The notes under the pieces were generated by a model. That model searched no databases, was not told the DNA's origin, and worked only from the letters and a program-made list of their open reading frames with translations. A program made the position numbers and the translations under genes. DNA of 64,000 nucleotides from Rhodamnia argentea. Its lineage: Eukaryota > Streptophyta > Magnoliopsida > Myrtales > Myrtaceae. This document shows, piece after piece, positions 1-12,918 of the stretch (its first letter is position 1; each line of letters begins with the position of its first letter). The stretch spans positions 16,085,095 to 16,149,094 of the forward strand of contig NC_063160.1 of assembly GCF_020921035.1 (NCBI RefSeq), read 5' to 3'.

Positions 1-610
1 CACCCCAGTGGATCGGCCGTCCCCCGTCATGATGGGGGATAAGTGGGCCCACATCATCCACGAGCCCGAGAAGGGCTGCCTGCTCATCGCGACGGAGAAG
101 CTCGACGGGGTCCACATCTTCGAGCGGGCTGTCATCCTACTCCTGTCGACCGGGCCCGTGGGCCCGACAGGTGTCATCCTCAACCGGCCCTCCCTCATGT
201 CCATCAAGGAGTCCAAGTCCACGGTGCTTGACATGGCGGGCACGTTCTCCGAGCGCCCTCTCTACTTCGGCGGGCCCATCGAGGCAGGCCTGTTCCTGAT
301 GAGAGGCGGCGACGACAACGTCGGCAAGAGCGGGGTTTTCGAGGAGGTGATGGAGGGGCTGTACTACGGGAGGAAGGAGAGTGGTGGTTGCGCGGCGGAG
401 ATGGTGAAGAGGGGGGTGGTCGGGGTTGGGGACTTCAGGTTCTTTGAAGGTTGTTGCGGGTGGGACAAAGGCCAGCTGAGCAATGAGATTCGGGCCGGGT
501 ACTGGACCGTCGCAGCTTGTAGCCCGAGTGTCGTCGGGCTCGGCAGTGTTGGGAGCGTCAGGCTCTGGGAGGAGGTTCTTGGGCTCATGGGCCCTAAAAA
601 GGTTTGGTGA
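1..610 (+). CDS. DUF179/UPF0301 (AlgH/YqgE-like) protein, 3' part only
   Basis: The reading frame is open from the window edge (frame beginning at base 2) to TGA at 608-610, so the 5' part of the gene lies outside. About 200 residues are visible. They hold the family signatures: a VGPTGVILNRP segment, then YFGGPIEAG and a FRFFEGCCGWDKGQL segment, and a W-x-VAAC stretch near the C-terminus. The bacterial relatives (UPF0301, YqgE/AlgH) have no settled biochemical function. Plant members are usually plastid-targeted and carry an N-terminal extension that would be upstream of this window. There is no in-frame ATG before the conserved part, so this is probably the terminal exon rather than a complete gene. 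The family call is strong from residue motifs. Function is unknown. Confidence 0.85.
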   Translation, partial: TPVDRPSPVMMGDKWAHIIHEPEKGCLLIATEKLDGVHIFERAVILLLSTGPVGPTGVILNRPSLMSIKESKSTVLDMAGTFSERPLYFGGPIEAGLFLMRGGDDNVGKSGVFEEVMEGLYYGRKESGGCAAEMVKRGVVGVGDFRFFEGCCGWDKGQLSNEIRAGYWTVAACSPSVVGLGSVGSVRLWEEVLGLMGPKKVW

Positions 611-1820
611 GATCTTTAGATCACTTTGGGTTTGCCATTGAAGATGGAGGGTGGTCCCCTCAGATACTACTCAAAAGAAGAGAGGGCATATGATTGGAAT
701 CAAGTTATCGCAAGCTTATGAGAAATTCGAATATGAGTCACGAGATGTTATGAATGTGAATATTTTTCGTTGCACATGTAAATTAGTAGCTAAATTAGCT
801 ACTAATCCAGTAAGTTTGAGTAATAATCCCCCTCGTCACATAACATGGATGATCATTTTTCCAATTTGAATAAATTAAAAGGCTTGTTATATTTCAATTT
901 ATATCTCACGTGAATAATCCACGTGTAACATTAATTCTTTGTCTACCGTTTAAACGCACCTGATTAGTGCCCAAATTAGCAAATTTCATTAACTTGAATC
1001 AATGAAAGGACAATATCGAACATGTATCAAAAGTTCGGGGACAATATTGTACTTTAAGTCAAAGTTCAAAAACTATTTGTGTCATTCTCAATCTGATATA
1101 ATATAGTTGTAAGGTTGAAGGATTATGGGTAAATTGAAGTAAACTGAACCACGTTTGTTATTGTTAGTTCCATTTGATATTAACAAGTCATTAAAAGGTA
1201 AGAGGCTAACACACTGGACAACAATTAGGATAAAATCCATAGCACGTAGGGAATGGTTGTTGGTCAATCGTAATACATCATTATTGCAATGCGGCGTGAT
1301 TGTCACATAAGATATTTTTTCCGAGTTTTCATGTTGAAGTAGGCGAGAAAATATACTCTTCAAATCATAGACGTAGCAGATTTGTTGTAAATACTTAAAT
1401 TTCGAGATTCAAGGTTCGATCAAACGAGAACTAAGGAAAGATAACAAGATGCAAAATAATAGTTAAGGACTTACCATTTGCTTATGCTTCATTGCTTGTG
1501 AACATGTAATTCTTCAAGCTAGGTACAAGGAAGAATGAAAAGAAAAAAAAAAAAAAGGAAAATTCTGAATTAAATCGAGATATTAAAGTGGCGGTATTGT
1601 CAATTTGCCTTGGAGGAGGATTTATTTTATCATTCTGAGGAAAAGGGACTGCATAGCGCCACAAAGAAAATGAACAGAAAAGAGCAGCACTCAAAACGAC
1701 ATAGTTTGGTCGATATCTCCTTCGTCCGAGGAGATTAAGGCAAAACTATCTTTCCTTACCTGTCAGCCACCTCTCTACTCGGCTTCATTCCACCCTCCGC
1801 GGCGGCGCGTGAACCGCACA
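611..1820. other. intergenic, 3' flank of DUF179 gene and 5' flank of SpoU gene
   Basis: No convincing coding sequence. The DNA is AT-rich and has an A-run at about 1538-1557. It contains a perfect 12-bp inverted repeat with a single-base centre at 782-806. The last 120 bases before the SpoU start turn GC-richer, as expected for a promoter and 5' UTR. Short ORFs here have no family features. Confidence 0.5.
782..806. repeat. near-perfect palindrome (12 + 1 + 12)
   Basis: Bases 782-793 are the exact reverse complement of 795-806, with a single A at 794. It lies about 170 bases 3' of the DUF179 stop codon and could form a cruciform or a transcript hairpin. No T-run or other element explains it. 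Confidence 0.8.
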
Positions 1821-4622
1821 ATGAGCGCCTGCAAAACCCTGGTTCGCACGTCGCTCTTCTCTCTCGAGTCCAGCCTCCGGACCAGTCACCGCGTCTCATT
1901 CTCTCTCCCGCTCCGGTCTCTGCACTCTTTCCCTCCTCCTACTCGAGGTAAAAAAAAGCTTCTTCCCCTGAACACGGCTTCCATTTGCTTGCGGAGATCG
2001 CCTTTCTGAAACATCTCTGTGAGCGAGTGTGTCCTTGCGATTTGGTACAGGATTGCGCCTCATTAAACCCCACGGAGTTTCGGCGAGATGCCTCGGCTCG
2101 ATTCCAGGAGCTGTCGCTCTAGTACCGACCGAAGTGTCCAACGAAGATTCGCCGTGCGAGAGCCCGTCGGAGAACACGGTGGAGCACTTGCTTATGGACC
2201 GTGAGGACGTGACGCAGCTGATGAAGATGGAGCGTAAGTCCGCGATTGGCGATTTCGGCAAGAGGTGGTTCCCTTATCTGGACAGGTTCAACTGCGGGGC
2301 TTCCGATTTGAGCAGCGGCGAGGTGTTGGAAGCTCTCGATCCGCTCATAATGGACGTGAGGAAGGAGAGGTTCAGGAACGCGGTGAGGAATCGGAGCTAC
2401 TCGGTGTGCTTAGTGGTGGAAGGGCTCTGCGACTTTGGGAACGTCTCCGCCGCGTTCCGATCAGCGGACGCCCTGGGGTTTCAGTCCGTTCACGTCGTGT
2501 CATGCGATAGCTCGAAAAGGTGCTGGGTCGTCTGAGGTGAAAATGGTTCTCTTTTTTAGCTCCTTTGAACATCAGTTGCTGTTTATTTTGGTGCCTCTCT
2601 GTTAATTTTTTAGCTCTCTCGAACGTGCAACCCTATACTTTTTCTAGTTTCAAGGTTGATGAGTGATTTTTTTCAATATCTTTGAACTGTATTTGCGCAT
2701 GTTTGATGCTCATAAATTCAGAAATTCAGAGTTTCAGTTTCATGTTTGCACTTTGAAGTATCCGGTTTCATGAATGCAGGGACTTCAGAAGCTCAGAAAT
2801 GTAAATTCTGTGGTCGGTTTTGTTTTTGTTGGTTTTATGTGATTTCTCGGAGAGAACAGTAAATTGTCTGTTGTGAAGTGAAAAAAGGATATTGTTCAGC
2901 TTCCCGAATGAGCAATGTTTCATCTGTCTTCTTGTTGCTGCTCTTTGATGTTTCTTCTCCTTTTATTTAAGAGGACAGATACGTACAGTTTCTTCTTTAG
3001 TTGTTTCTTCTTATGCAAGGGATATGTATCCTTGGATCTCTAAGTTGAATAATCAACTTTGAATATACTTAACAGAATGAGTTTTTATTGTAGGTATAGA
3101 GAAAATAGGCATGTCAGCATGGGCGCTGAGAAATGGTTGGACATTGAACTTTGGAACTCAACCCAAGAGTGCTTTAGAGTTCTCAGATCTCGAGGTTATC
3201 GAATTGCCACAACTCATTTGGCAACAGATGCGGTATTTGTCGATTCTGCCTCTTCCATGAATTTCTCTTCTCTTACTAGTAACCAAATACACGAGTGGCA
3301 CAGATGAAGTCTTCGGTTATCATAACTATGTTTTACAAAGCGTAGTTTCTGACAGTGAGAGACTTTATGAAGCAATTGTCGCTGAATGACGATATTTTTC
3401 CTTTTTCAGGTGTCCATTTATGATATGAATTGGTCTTATCCCACTGCAATTGTAGTCGGCAATGAGAACAGGTAGCTGTAGTTATACTTATCCTTCATTC
3501 ATTATGACAGTTTTGTTGGCTGAACTAGTGTTTTTTCGCTTTCAAGAAAGAAAATTGCCTCTCCTTGTTCACTCCAGAAGCAGAAACTATATCAAGTTTG
3601 TCTTTTCACGACTGACTAATATGGTCAATTCAGGTTAATAGTTTTTGTTCACGACGATGTGATGTGTCGACTTCTTGGGTTATAATGCTGTTTGATTTTT
3701 GGAACCCAAAAACGCAATATAGCAGAGCTAAAATAAGAACGATCGAGAAATATTCCGTCAATCATTATAGTATCAGGAAGTTGTAGAGGTCCATATTGTC
3801 TTGCATTTAATCTAGATTGTCATGTTGAGCAAAGTGGTTTGTCTATATACTGTTCGGTCATGTAAAGTTGTATTCCCATATGTCAACTTAGTTTAGGCCT
3901 TCTCGAAATTGGAATGTGAAAACCTGGAATCACCCAGAGCCCTTGTCTCTGGGGTTATTTTATGGCACTATCTCTGAATGCGATTGCATATGTGGAGGAA
4001 GCTTTAACAAAAGTTCAATTGCAGGGGAATTAGTGATGAGGCCCTGCAGTTGTCGGATCTCCACTGCAGCATCCCGATGAAGGGCATGGTGGACTCCTTC
4101 AATGTCTCTGTTGCTGCGGGTATTCTGATGCATCATGCTGTTTTTGACAGAACTTCTCGATTGGTACGACCTTTTCTTTTACCTTCCATACGATGACTAT
4201 CTGAATATTTCTTCTTTCTATATTGAAACCAGCTCATGGTTGACTTTACAATCTGCCAAATTGTGCCATTTAGTGAAGTTGTTACACACTTAGATGTCCT
4301 CTAGGAAATTCTTTCTGATTCCTTGGTTGTCACTACTTAATTGACCTGTCTATACATGTATGAAAGAGGCTATTATTGAACTCCGTATCTCATTGAGTGC
4401 TGCTTTTTAACATCTGACGTCGGTTTTTCATTTAGTTTTTATCTGTTGGAATACTAAAATCAAACTAACGTGTGCTATCAACAGGGCCACCATGGTGATC
4501 TAACAATGGAAGAAAGTCAAATCCTGCTTGCAGAATTCTCTCTACGTCACAGCAAGAGTGCCATTAGCATTGCTCATGAATATGCTAAGAGGAGGGATGC
4601 AACTCTCATGTCGAAACTTTGA
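1821..4622 (+). CDS. SpoU-family tRNA/rRNA 2'-O-methyltransferase (SPOUT fold)
   Basis: Six exons give a 357-residue protein: 1821-1947, 2051-2519, 3094-3232, 3410-3471, 4025-4163, 4485-4622 (TGA). All junctions keep phase. ATG 1821 is the first ATG in the exon-1 frame; the frame opens at a GTG four codons earlier. The first ~70 residues are Ser/Arg-rich and lack acidic residues, like an organelle transit peptide. The catalytic domain carries the three SpoU motifs: motif 1 NVSAAFRSADALGF, motif 2 AIVVGNENRGISDEAL spanning exons 4 and 5, and motif 3 IPMKGMVDSFNVSVAAG. Together they form the trefoil knot that binds S-adenosylmethionine. The family transfers a methyl group to ribose 2'-OH in tRNA or rRNA; which RNA cannot be told here. 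The Arabidopsis neighbour of the E4 gene (At5g15390) is of this family, which supports orthology. Confidence 0.9.
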
Positions 4623-5551
4623 TGGATATGATCAAGTTGGGTCTCTTATTGTTGGCGTTTGCCCCATCCATTGTCTCAAAAGCTCAGCAAAATCTTCTCA
4701 CAAATTTGAGATAAGAAAACTAGGAGGTAAAAATCTGCCACGACGTGGCATTTAAGTGCCTGGTTGCGTCTACATGAGCTGCTTGCAGCTGCAAGATGCT
4801 GCTCTTGCGCTGAAGGCGGAGGACTCCTCTGTAACCGCTGCTGACTAGGGCTGCAATTTGGCTCGTTTTGGTCATCAGGGCTCGTGAATTACCCACGTCG
4901 GTTGAAATTGATAGGAAGCCCTTGCAAGTTTATCCTTTGGGAAAGGGCAGCTTGTACCCGTCCTCTAACATATGGCTTACACAGGACCCCGATTGTGTCA
5001 TTAATGATATTCGCACACATTTTTTTTTCATTAGTGAGACAATAGAATACATACCTGTGATGAGTCTGGCAGAAGATACTTGCATCTGATTTGAAAGAAG
5101 GGCAAGTGGCTTTTCTTATGGTAATCCCAAAACGCGCGCCTTAAGTCCTTCCAGCTCGGGGATAAAGGAGACGTGACATAGACATGAAATTCCCTTATGA
5201 GAAGTATCTTGGGCTAAATATTGGGAGACGTTTCAACTCAGGGGAACGTGCAAATGCTCCCTTTACAGATCGTAATGGTTTATAGCCAGTGGCTTGACCC
5301 ATTCCACCATCCTGTCGCTGGAATCTTAAAATTTCGATGAACAAAAGAACCGTCAATATTGTTCCTCCGACGTGAAATTCGTATGAAAGTAACAAAAGCT
5401 CCGACCGAGCCGGGTCTTTCAGAAGCAACAAAACAATTGTGGATAAACATCTCTACACGTAACTGCAGGCATCATAATAATACACCATGTAATTATCCCC
5501 CCTAACAATTATAATTAAAACTTGACAGACAAGTCAGGTACAACGACGGTC
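4623..5551. other. convergent intergenic region between SpoU (+) and E4 (-)
   Basis: This must hold the 3' UTRs of two genes that end towards each other. ORFs of 60-78 codons here have no recognisable motif or splice context. Nothing else was seen. Confidence 0.5.
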
Positions 5552-8500
5552 CTAATCAATGAGCATCTCCTCATTAGTGGTTTGTATCATTGCCTTGGAA
5601 GAAGGGAAGCTCAGCCCCTCCCCACGCTTCTTTGATTCTTGGGACCTGATAAACTCTTCAATTCTTGCCTTCAGCTCGACGTTGGGAATCAGCATATCCA
5701 CAGTAAGTTGGGAGCGGTTGAACGGGTCAGTCTGCAATTAAACCTTGATCAGCACCAATTGGAAAACAGTTGACATAGGCACAATCAAACTATTGAGAGA
5801 ATATTTACGGTATCGCTGAGAAGATGCCTCTGAATCACCGGTCGGTCCACTGTGATCCTCGAAGAAGGTAAAATCACTGGATCCTTCATCAACGTGTACT
5901 GAAAAGATTATAGGCGAGATCAGTGCGGTGAAAACCACTACTCAAGAGTTGGAACGAGAAGGTATGCGCAACCCAACAAGCTGTTTGCCCAAAAAAACTA
6001 CAATCCTTATAACAATGGAGACTGAAGGCTAATCCAGTCCTTACTCGTACAGAAGTAGATAATTACAAAAGAACTTTACTCCAAACCTCACTGAATGAAA
6101 TGAATAGCATACTTGAATTGGGTCAAGAAATTCGTCAGGTATCTCTCCAAGAGCCTCTTCAGTGTCCATGGCCTCAGTTGCTGCAACTTTAGCTTTTGCA
6201 CCAAGATCAAGAAACTCCCTTACAACCCTCCCATCTTCACCGATCCTACGAAGAACATCAGCTGCAGCAGCAAACAACTGGCATATTCTCCAAACATTTA
6301 GAAAATGTCAGATTTATGAGTGGCAATACTAAAACCCATGAAATACTAAAAAGTTCCAACATTTTTCTGTTCATGCAATGCTAAAGGAAGCATCCTTAAG
6401 ATAATAACCTGCTCGTTGTATGATCGACCATCCTTAGAGATGGCAGCAGGGAAGATATTTTGTGAATCACCGCGTGCCAGATGAACATAGATTCTGACAA
6501 TCTGCAGCCAAACAATTGAGAATTAATTACCAAACTGGTAAAGCTGTTAGCCAATCATACCAACATCCATGTTCATGTTAAATATTGAAAGGCAACAATA
6601 ATTTTGTACTCTTGATGAAAGTACAACCACTCGATTAGAGCTTGCAAGATCATTCAACAATGATCCACGGCGTAAGGGCTTTTCCTTCCATTATCTTACA
6701 AATTGTGTTAACATAGAAATGTTAGGCAATTGAAACCTCTCACAATTGTTGTTCCGCAAGATTAAGTTAGCAAAATTGTTTGGTTATTCACTTCCAGCTG
6801 ACTCCATCATCAAATGAGAAACAAAAATGACTTTGCACTAATATATTGGAAGGGAAAAAAGTTTATGGATTCCACCTGTTTAAGCAAATCTTTTGGACGA
6901 AACTCGTACTTTTCAGGATCCTTCAGACTAAGAGATTTTCTCTGTGGACCCACAAGTTGCAATAAGAAGTAATTGAGCATGCTGGCTACTCTTTCAACCT
7001 GAAACAAAAGGAAACATCCAGCGGCTCAAATTTGTAATGTAGTTATGCAACAGCTCTTACGGTAAACACACTGAAACCGTGCAAAATCCTGCAGCTTAAA
7101 TTGTGGGATGTGGGGAATAACATGCATGTGCACTGATCTTACTTACCATCTCAGGAAGCAAGAAAGGAGCTGTAATTTGTTCTGAAGTAAATGCCAGCAT
7201 GCTCACATCTTCATTTGCCAATTTCATATCAATACGAATTATCTGTCAAGGTCAAACAATGTACATTAAAAGGCATATCTCAACCACCATTTAGGCGAAT
7301 ATGTCCAGGTAAACCCACATTTTCCTGGGAGCGGAATTGGCGTGTTCTTTCCTGCCTCTCTTGAGCTGGTCTACGTTCCCATTCTGCAGCATTCGCCATC
7401 TCAGCTTCTAGCGTTTTAAGTTCAAGAATTTTGTTGAGACTTTCATCGAGCAGATAGATGCTATCATTAATCAGGAAGTTCAAGAAATTAAGGTAGACAC
7501 CCTTTTCCTCTTCTTTGGCAATCTACAATACCAAAAATATGTACAGCATCTCATGCAGACAAGAAAAGAACATAATATTTGTATCGGAGTAAATGAAGAA
7601 GGAAGATAATTATTAGTGGACAATTGATTCAACCTGTCTCCAGATGTTACGATGACTGGGCACCTGCCACAGGTACTCCAGAAGCTCCGCGATATTATGT
7701 CGTATATTAAACTTGTCATAAAACTGCAAAGAAACAAAACCACAATAAACTGACAAAATGAGGAACGCTAGTTTCTGAAATGTAGAAAACAATGGGAAGT
7801 GAATATACGATTATATCTCATTATAACCAAAACGAAAAGAAAGTATATATTGAAAATCACGAAGTCGGGTGTACGTCTTATAATTTCTTTTCTCACTCCG
7901 CAATTTTTTTTAACAGTGGAAGGACTATATTTGGTGTCATGTGCTACATTCACATGGTCTGCTTTCTAGCTCTTCCATATAGTTAAGGAGATAGGAGAGA
8001 GAGGAGGAAAAGAGGAAGAAGAGGGGGGGTGGTGGTGGTTGTTGTGGTGTGGTGGGGGGTATTTTCAATTATATCCATAATGCATTTAGAGAGAGTAACC
8101 TGCGTATGAGAACCTGTGAACTCTATGTCCACATAAAGCTTTAGAAGATTCCTCACAAGAAATTGCAGGGAAAGTTGGTGCCCTTCGAAGAGAGATGCTG
8201 TAATGGATGAACCACTGCAGAAGATACAATCAAATCATAAAAGTTGTTTATTTAAGATCAACAGAAGAACTGATTTATAGAGAGAAATCAAAATTACCTC
8301 CTCCGAGGCATCCAGCAATTTAAAACTTCAACCATCTTTGCTCTGAGATATGGATTTCTAATGAATTGTGGACTTGCCATGAACATGATTATAAAGTTCA
8401 TAAAATCATCCTGCCAAGCAAATAGAGCAAAGGAAATATATTAGATAAAATGAGTACTCTAAACCTCAGAAAGAGATGAGAAATACAAACCAGCAGGACT

Positions 8501-11113
8501 CCATCCAAAGCTTTTGGAATCCTTGAAGCAAAAATTAGCAACTCCATTGTATCTTCAACAAAATGCTCAGGCATGCATGCAAATTCCTTTGGGCAGTCTG
8601 ATGGCAGTGGCATCTTGAACCCTCCAACCATATCAACTAACCATACCACCATTAATCGGTAAAAAGAGAGCGCCCACTGAATGAGGTCTTTATCCTTCAA
8701 TTACACAACAGGTGACGTGAACTAGTCAAATTCAATTGACGATAGGATGAAACCATCATTCTGTATTGGTGTGCATGCAAGAAAAGGCACATCTTCACTT
8801 AAATATTGAATCCTTAGTTTCTCGCAAGGTTTCCATAAAAACCATGTTTGAGCATTATTTCACAAAATTAATGAATGAGCCTGAATGAAAGTCAAAAACC
8901 ATAGATAAGAAAGCTTGGGATGACTGTTCACCAGGAGATAATGAACTGCTGTAGCTGTAGCAGAAAGAGGTCACAATACCAAGTTCATCCTATTGTTAAT
9001 GGTTATTTATCTGACTGCTGAAGTCAGGTTGCCTAATAAAATAGAGAGCCAACTTACCCTCAGTATCTGAGCTTCATAACAAAGTTTTTCTTGGGAATAT
9101 AGCTCTATTTCCTTTTCAAGGCGAGCAATCTCAACATCCAATTGTTGAGAAGGCGTATGGCCTTGCGCGTCTTTTAGTGAGGCTAAAGTATCTTCACATC
9201 TTGAAATGTCCTGATCAAATCATCATTCGGGTGTGTAAGACACAAAAAAACAGCATTATATAACTCATAAACAACTTACATGTAAAAACGTTTTATTTTC
9301 TATAGCCAATTGTAAGCATATGAAACTAAACAATAGCAACAACCACCTGAACAAGATGCTTGAAGTCAGAAAATGCTTTTAGTAGACCTAGATTAAGCAC
9401 CCTCGCAGTCATAAAGAAGCATTCGCAGATAAATGGATACTTTGCCCTTTCAGTACCACTTGATTGTCCGCTGCCAGAGCTGGTGGCCTCTTGAGATTGT
9501 AACAACCGATTTTGACCCTCATTATGTTCACCTGACTTACTATTCTTCTCAATATCACCTTTATTAATCCATTCAGCAACTTCTTCTGAGGATGCATGCA
9601 GGGCAGTCAAGGGTCTAAAATAGTTGAGAAGCAACAATTAGCAGAATACTGATAAAAACAAAGGAAACTTAATCAGACAATTATACATGTAGAGCAGTCA
9701 TTACCTCCAATCCAAACGGTTGCTATAGAATACATATTTCGGATCAATTTTATCCTTCTTCGACAAATCCCTATCCATAAATGGTTCACAAAGTTGAAGC
9801 ATAACAGCGCCGAGATTTACAAACATGCCTGAACTTGCACAGGATATTGGATCAACCTGATACAGAAATAATGGCAAAGCGAAAATGAGGATAGCAGGAA
9901 CAAATATCGGGACAACTAATGGAACAGGCTAGGCATGTTCTCCATGCATGGTTTCGGCCATCATCACTCTGTCAAGGTGCATAACAGAAGGAAAGATTTT
10001 ACCTGTATATGAGCCCTTGAGGCATTTTTGTTGATAACCTCTGCAAGATATTCCAGGACACTATCCCGAGTATCGGCATTTTTAAGGAGAGAAAGAAGAA
10101 CTTCCTTCAGACCAGTGTATAAGTTGTTCATGACAGTCTTGATTGTGGTGAAGGAAGATAACAAATCAGCCGGCCGTCTAGTTGACGCTTCTGAAAAGCA
10201 CTGCTGGCTGGTTTTTTAAGAGAATCACGCATCACAATAAATTATAATTAGTCTTGAAAACAAATCAAGGGCTAAAGGCAGCAGATAAGTCCACTTTTTA
10301 AATAATTTCGGGGGGACATTGTACAAGTGGCCCTATGAAGTTTTGCATAAAAAGATCAAAACATAATATAATAATGTGCTTAAAAGGAAACGTATTGGAA
10401 GAGAATTCTTTAAAGTTGGAGAAGTTCCAGTTGGATGACTACCAAAACCATTTGCTCAACCCAATTGGACTGAGAATTAAGAGCATGTGTCAGAACTGCA
10501 AGCACTTTAGCCAACATCAATAAGAACGAGTTGATAGAATCTTGCATGGATGAAAATTCAAAGAATTAACAAGTTCACATCCGGTGTTACAAGACAAGCA
10601 CAATGCCAAGGTAATTGTGCACCCTCAAGAATTAACAAGTTCAGCAGCATATGCAGCTTCAAGATAATGTCTTTTCCAGTCAATTCATGTTTCTTTCGAG
10701 TAATCATCGAGCATCAGTTCACTTTTCGACTGCAAGATAATTGCCAAGTTCGGACCACTAAGAGTCATAAAGGTAACATCGATGAGGTGAATGATGGCCA
10801 ACAACCAGAAAAGGTTTCTTCCAATGGAACCAACAGAGAACAAAACTTGAAGTAGTGAACTTCTTTCCCTTTATCCATTATTACAAGGACGACAACAGGA
10901 CAGAAGAAAGCCCTTTCTCACCGCATGGGTAATTGACATGTATCTTCTTATGCTATTGTGCTCCAGTCGACTTTATTTGACTAGTGAGCCAGTCGACTTT
11001 TGCTGGTACCAAAAGAAGTCCTCATTCTGGCAGCACACAAGGAGTTCAAGGATATATTTCTAAAGCATACTGTGCTACAATTCATTTAGTTATCTCTACA
11101 CTTTTAGTTGCAC

Positions 11114-11144
<31 letters not shown>

Positions 11145-12181
11145 CAAAACTGTCACTACTGTTTGATGCTATGCTACTGAAAAGTGCGGCGCGACAATCA
11201 GAGTGAAAATTCAGATGCCATTAAGGGAAAATATCAAAGAGACTCAAAAATAGATTGAATCATCATTGCAGACAGGCAACAAAAAGTATAAGCACAACAG
11301 CCTCATTTTGACCTACAAAACAACCAAGAATGTACTCACCCCACATCAGGCTGGCCCTTGAACATCGGATGATCAGGCAACGCACTAACGGCAAAAAATG
11401 GACCCAAAATGCTAGTCATCTCAATGACACGCCCGTTCAGGTAAACTCCTTTTGGAATCCACCAACGGTGATTAACCAGCGACTTTGCGCCCATCGGGAA
11501 ACTCACTAAAAGCATCAATGCCCTCAACGGCTGCTGAAAATTCCCAAGAGCAGATACCTTAAGCACACTACCCCTCAAATCCTCATACAACTGCTTCAAT
11601 ATAGGGTCCAAGCTATCGAAATCCGAGTCTCCAAAAAACTCCTCCAGAAACCCAGGAGGTGGCTTAACGCCTTCACTGGCGCTGCCAAAGCCCTCCACCG
11701 TACTGGCCACCTTGCCGAAAACATAAGGCAACAACGGCGAAACATTTGATTTTCTTGCACTGGCATCCGAATTCGCACCACCGAACAACTCGGGATTCCC
11801 TAAATGGATCCTACAATACGACACCGCCAACTTCTTAGCTTGTTTCACCACATCCTCCATTTCCGACTTCACCTTCTTATCCTTCATCGAACCGATCTTC
11901 CTCCCTTCATCGTATGCGCGACTATAGCACCCAATTAGGTACTGGTAAGGAGGTTCCGCGTTAGGGAAGCTACCTGAGAGACGATCGACGAGGACTCGCT
12001 CCATCAAATCTCGCGAGAGCCTCAGCTCTTTCCCCTCGCTGAGAACCTCCGCGGCCGTGAGCTCCAAGTACACGATCCGAGGGTCGGTCTCGGACGAACC
12101 GGACAGAGTGACGAGGAGTATCTTGCGCAGGATGATGTCCTCGATCTCCTGAGGCGATCTCTGAGGCTTCTGAGCGGACAT
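5552..12181 (-). CDS. MUSE3: ubiquitin chain elongation factor E4 (UFD2-type, PUB1/MUSE3 orthologue)
   Basis: Sixteen exons, listed from the start: 12181-11340, 10207-10003, 9856-9705, 9614-9347, 9210-9058, 8694-8491, 8410-8298, 8214-8100, 7723-7634, 7522-7319, 7242-7147, 6998-6876, 6501-6409, 6277-6113, 5898-5809, 5731-5552 (TAG). They give 1030 residues, close to the Arabidopsis homologue from memory. The long middle part is the Ufd2P core (about residues 300-920), with segments such as [34 protein letters not shown] and [12 protein letters not shown]. The C-terminus is a U-box (about 933-1005): [25 protein letters not shown], then DPFNR and [15 protein letters not shown]4 enzymes extend ubiquitin chains on already tagged proteins. 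In Arabidopsis the orthologue (MUSE3) limits NLR immune receptor levels. Every junction is GT..AG and phase-consistent, so the gene looks intact. Exon 1 to 2 is split by a 1.1-kb intron with a (GA)n run. Confidence 0.95.
11112..11145. repeat. (GA)n microsatellite in E4 intron 1
   Basis: A run of GA dinucleotides with one interruption lies in the first intron of the E4 gene. It is simple sequence with no sign of function. Confidence 0.8.
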
Positions 12182-12918
12182 GATCGAGAAAGGAAGAAGC
12201 TTTTCCGCTTCTGATTCAGAGGGTTTTGCACAAAAGCGTAGCTGGAAAATCAGTGGATGAATCAAATACTCGAATTGAGAGAGAAAATGAAAAAAAAAAG
12301 GTTCCTTTCTTGGGAGTGTTGGAGATGGATGAGGTTTCAGGAGAAGCTATCGGGAGGAGTTCAAGATTTTCCCATGGATTTTCTCGAGAAAACGAATGCG
12401 AAGTCTCTGTGTTTTGTTGCTCGGCAGAAGGAAGACTTAGGACGGACGAAAACAAGTCGACTATGACGTGGAAATGGAAAATGAGCTCGGCCAAAAACGA
12501 CGACGCTTCTGCTTATGCTCGATAGGCTGTGTGGACCTGCGGCGGAGAAAGAAGGTTTGGATTTCGGCGACCCGAGACCTGATCGCGAGCCTGGCGGTCA
12601 ATTGATTTGCCTGACTCGTGAGACTCGAAAGTGTAAATGAACGAGTCTAGATAACAAATCAATGGTTAGTTCTGTCTATAATTGATCTGCTCCACCCGTG
12701 GTACTTGAAACATAAATGAGCGGGTCTATACAAGAAATCAACGGCTAGCTCCGTTCATACTTGATTGTCTAAAAAGAAAGTGTTAATTTTTCCCTAATTA
12801 CGAGTGAGTAGGATAATTAATAGTCTATTAAACGGTTGATTTGATGCAGTCAAATCCATCCACTGATCAGGTCTAAGTTTAAATGGAGATCGCTTTCAAC
12901 AAGAAAGAAATACCATAA
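12182..12918. other. 5' flank of the E4 gene
   Basis: Upstream region of the minus-strand E4 gene. Overlapping ORFs on both strands just above the start (about 12216-12525) are in different frames, lack motifs and probably lie in the 5' UTR and promoter. No clear TATA box was picked out. Around 12580-12750 two stretches resemble each other (a CTCGTGAGACTCGAAAG type segment and an ACCCGTGGTACTTGAAAC type segment, each followed by ATAAATGAGCGGGTCTA-like text), a diverged short duplication. Confidence 0.4.

Noticed and set aside
1400-1430. tRNA-like GGTTCGATC near 1411
   Set aside because: No box A at a suitable distance and no stem pairing.
7990-8060. G/GT-rich stretch in an E4 intron as a G-quadruplex
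   Set aside because: Simple GA to GGT repeat in an intron. No regularly spaced G-runs on a scale that would support a specific claim.
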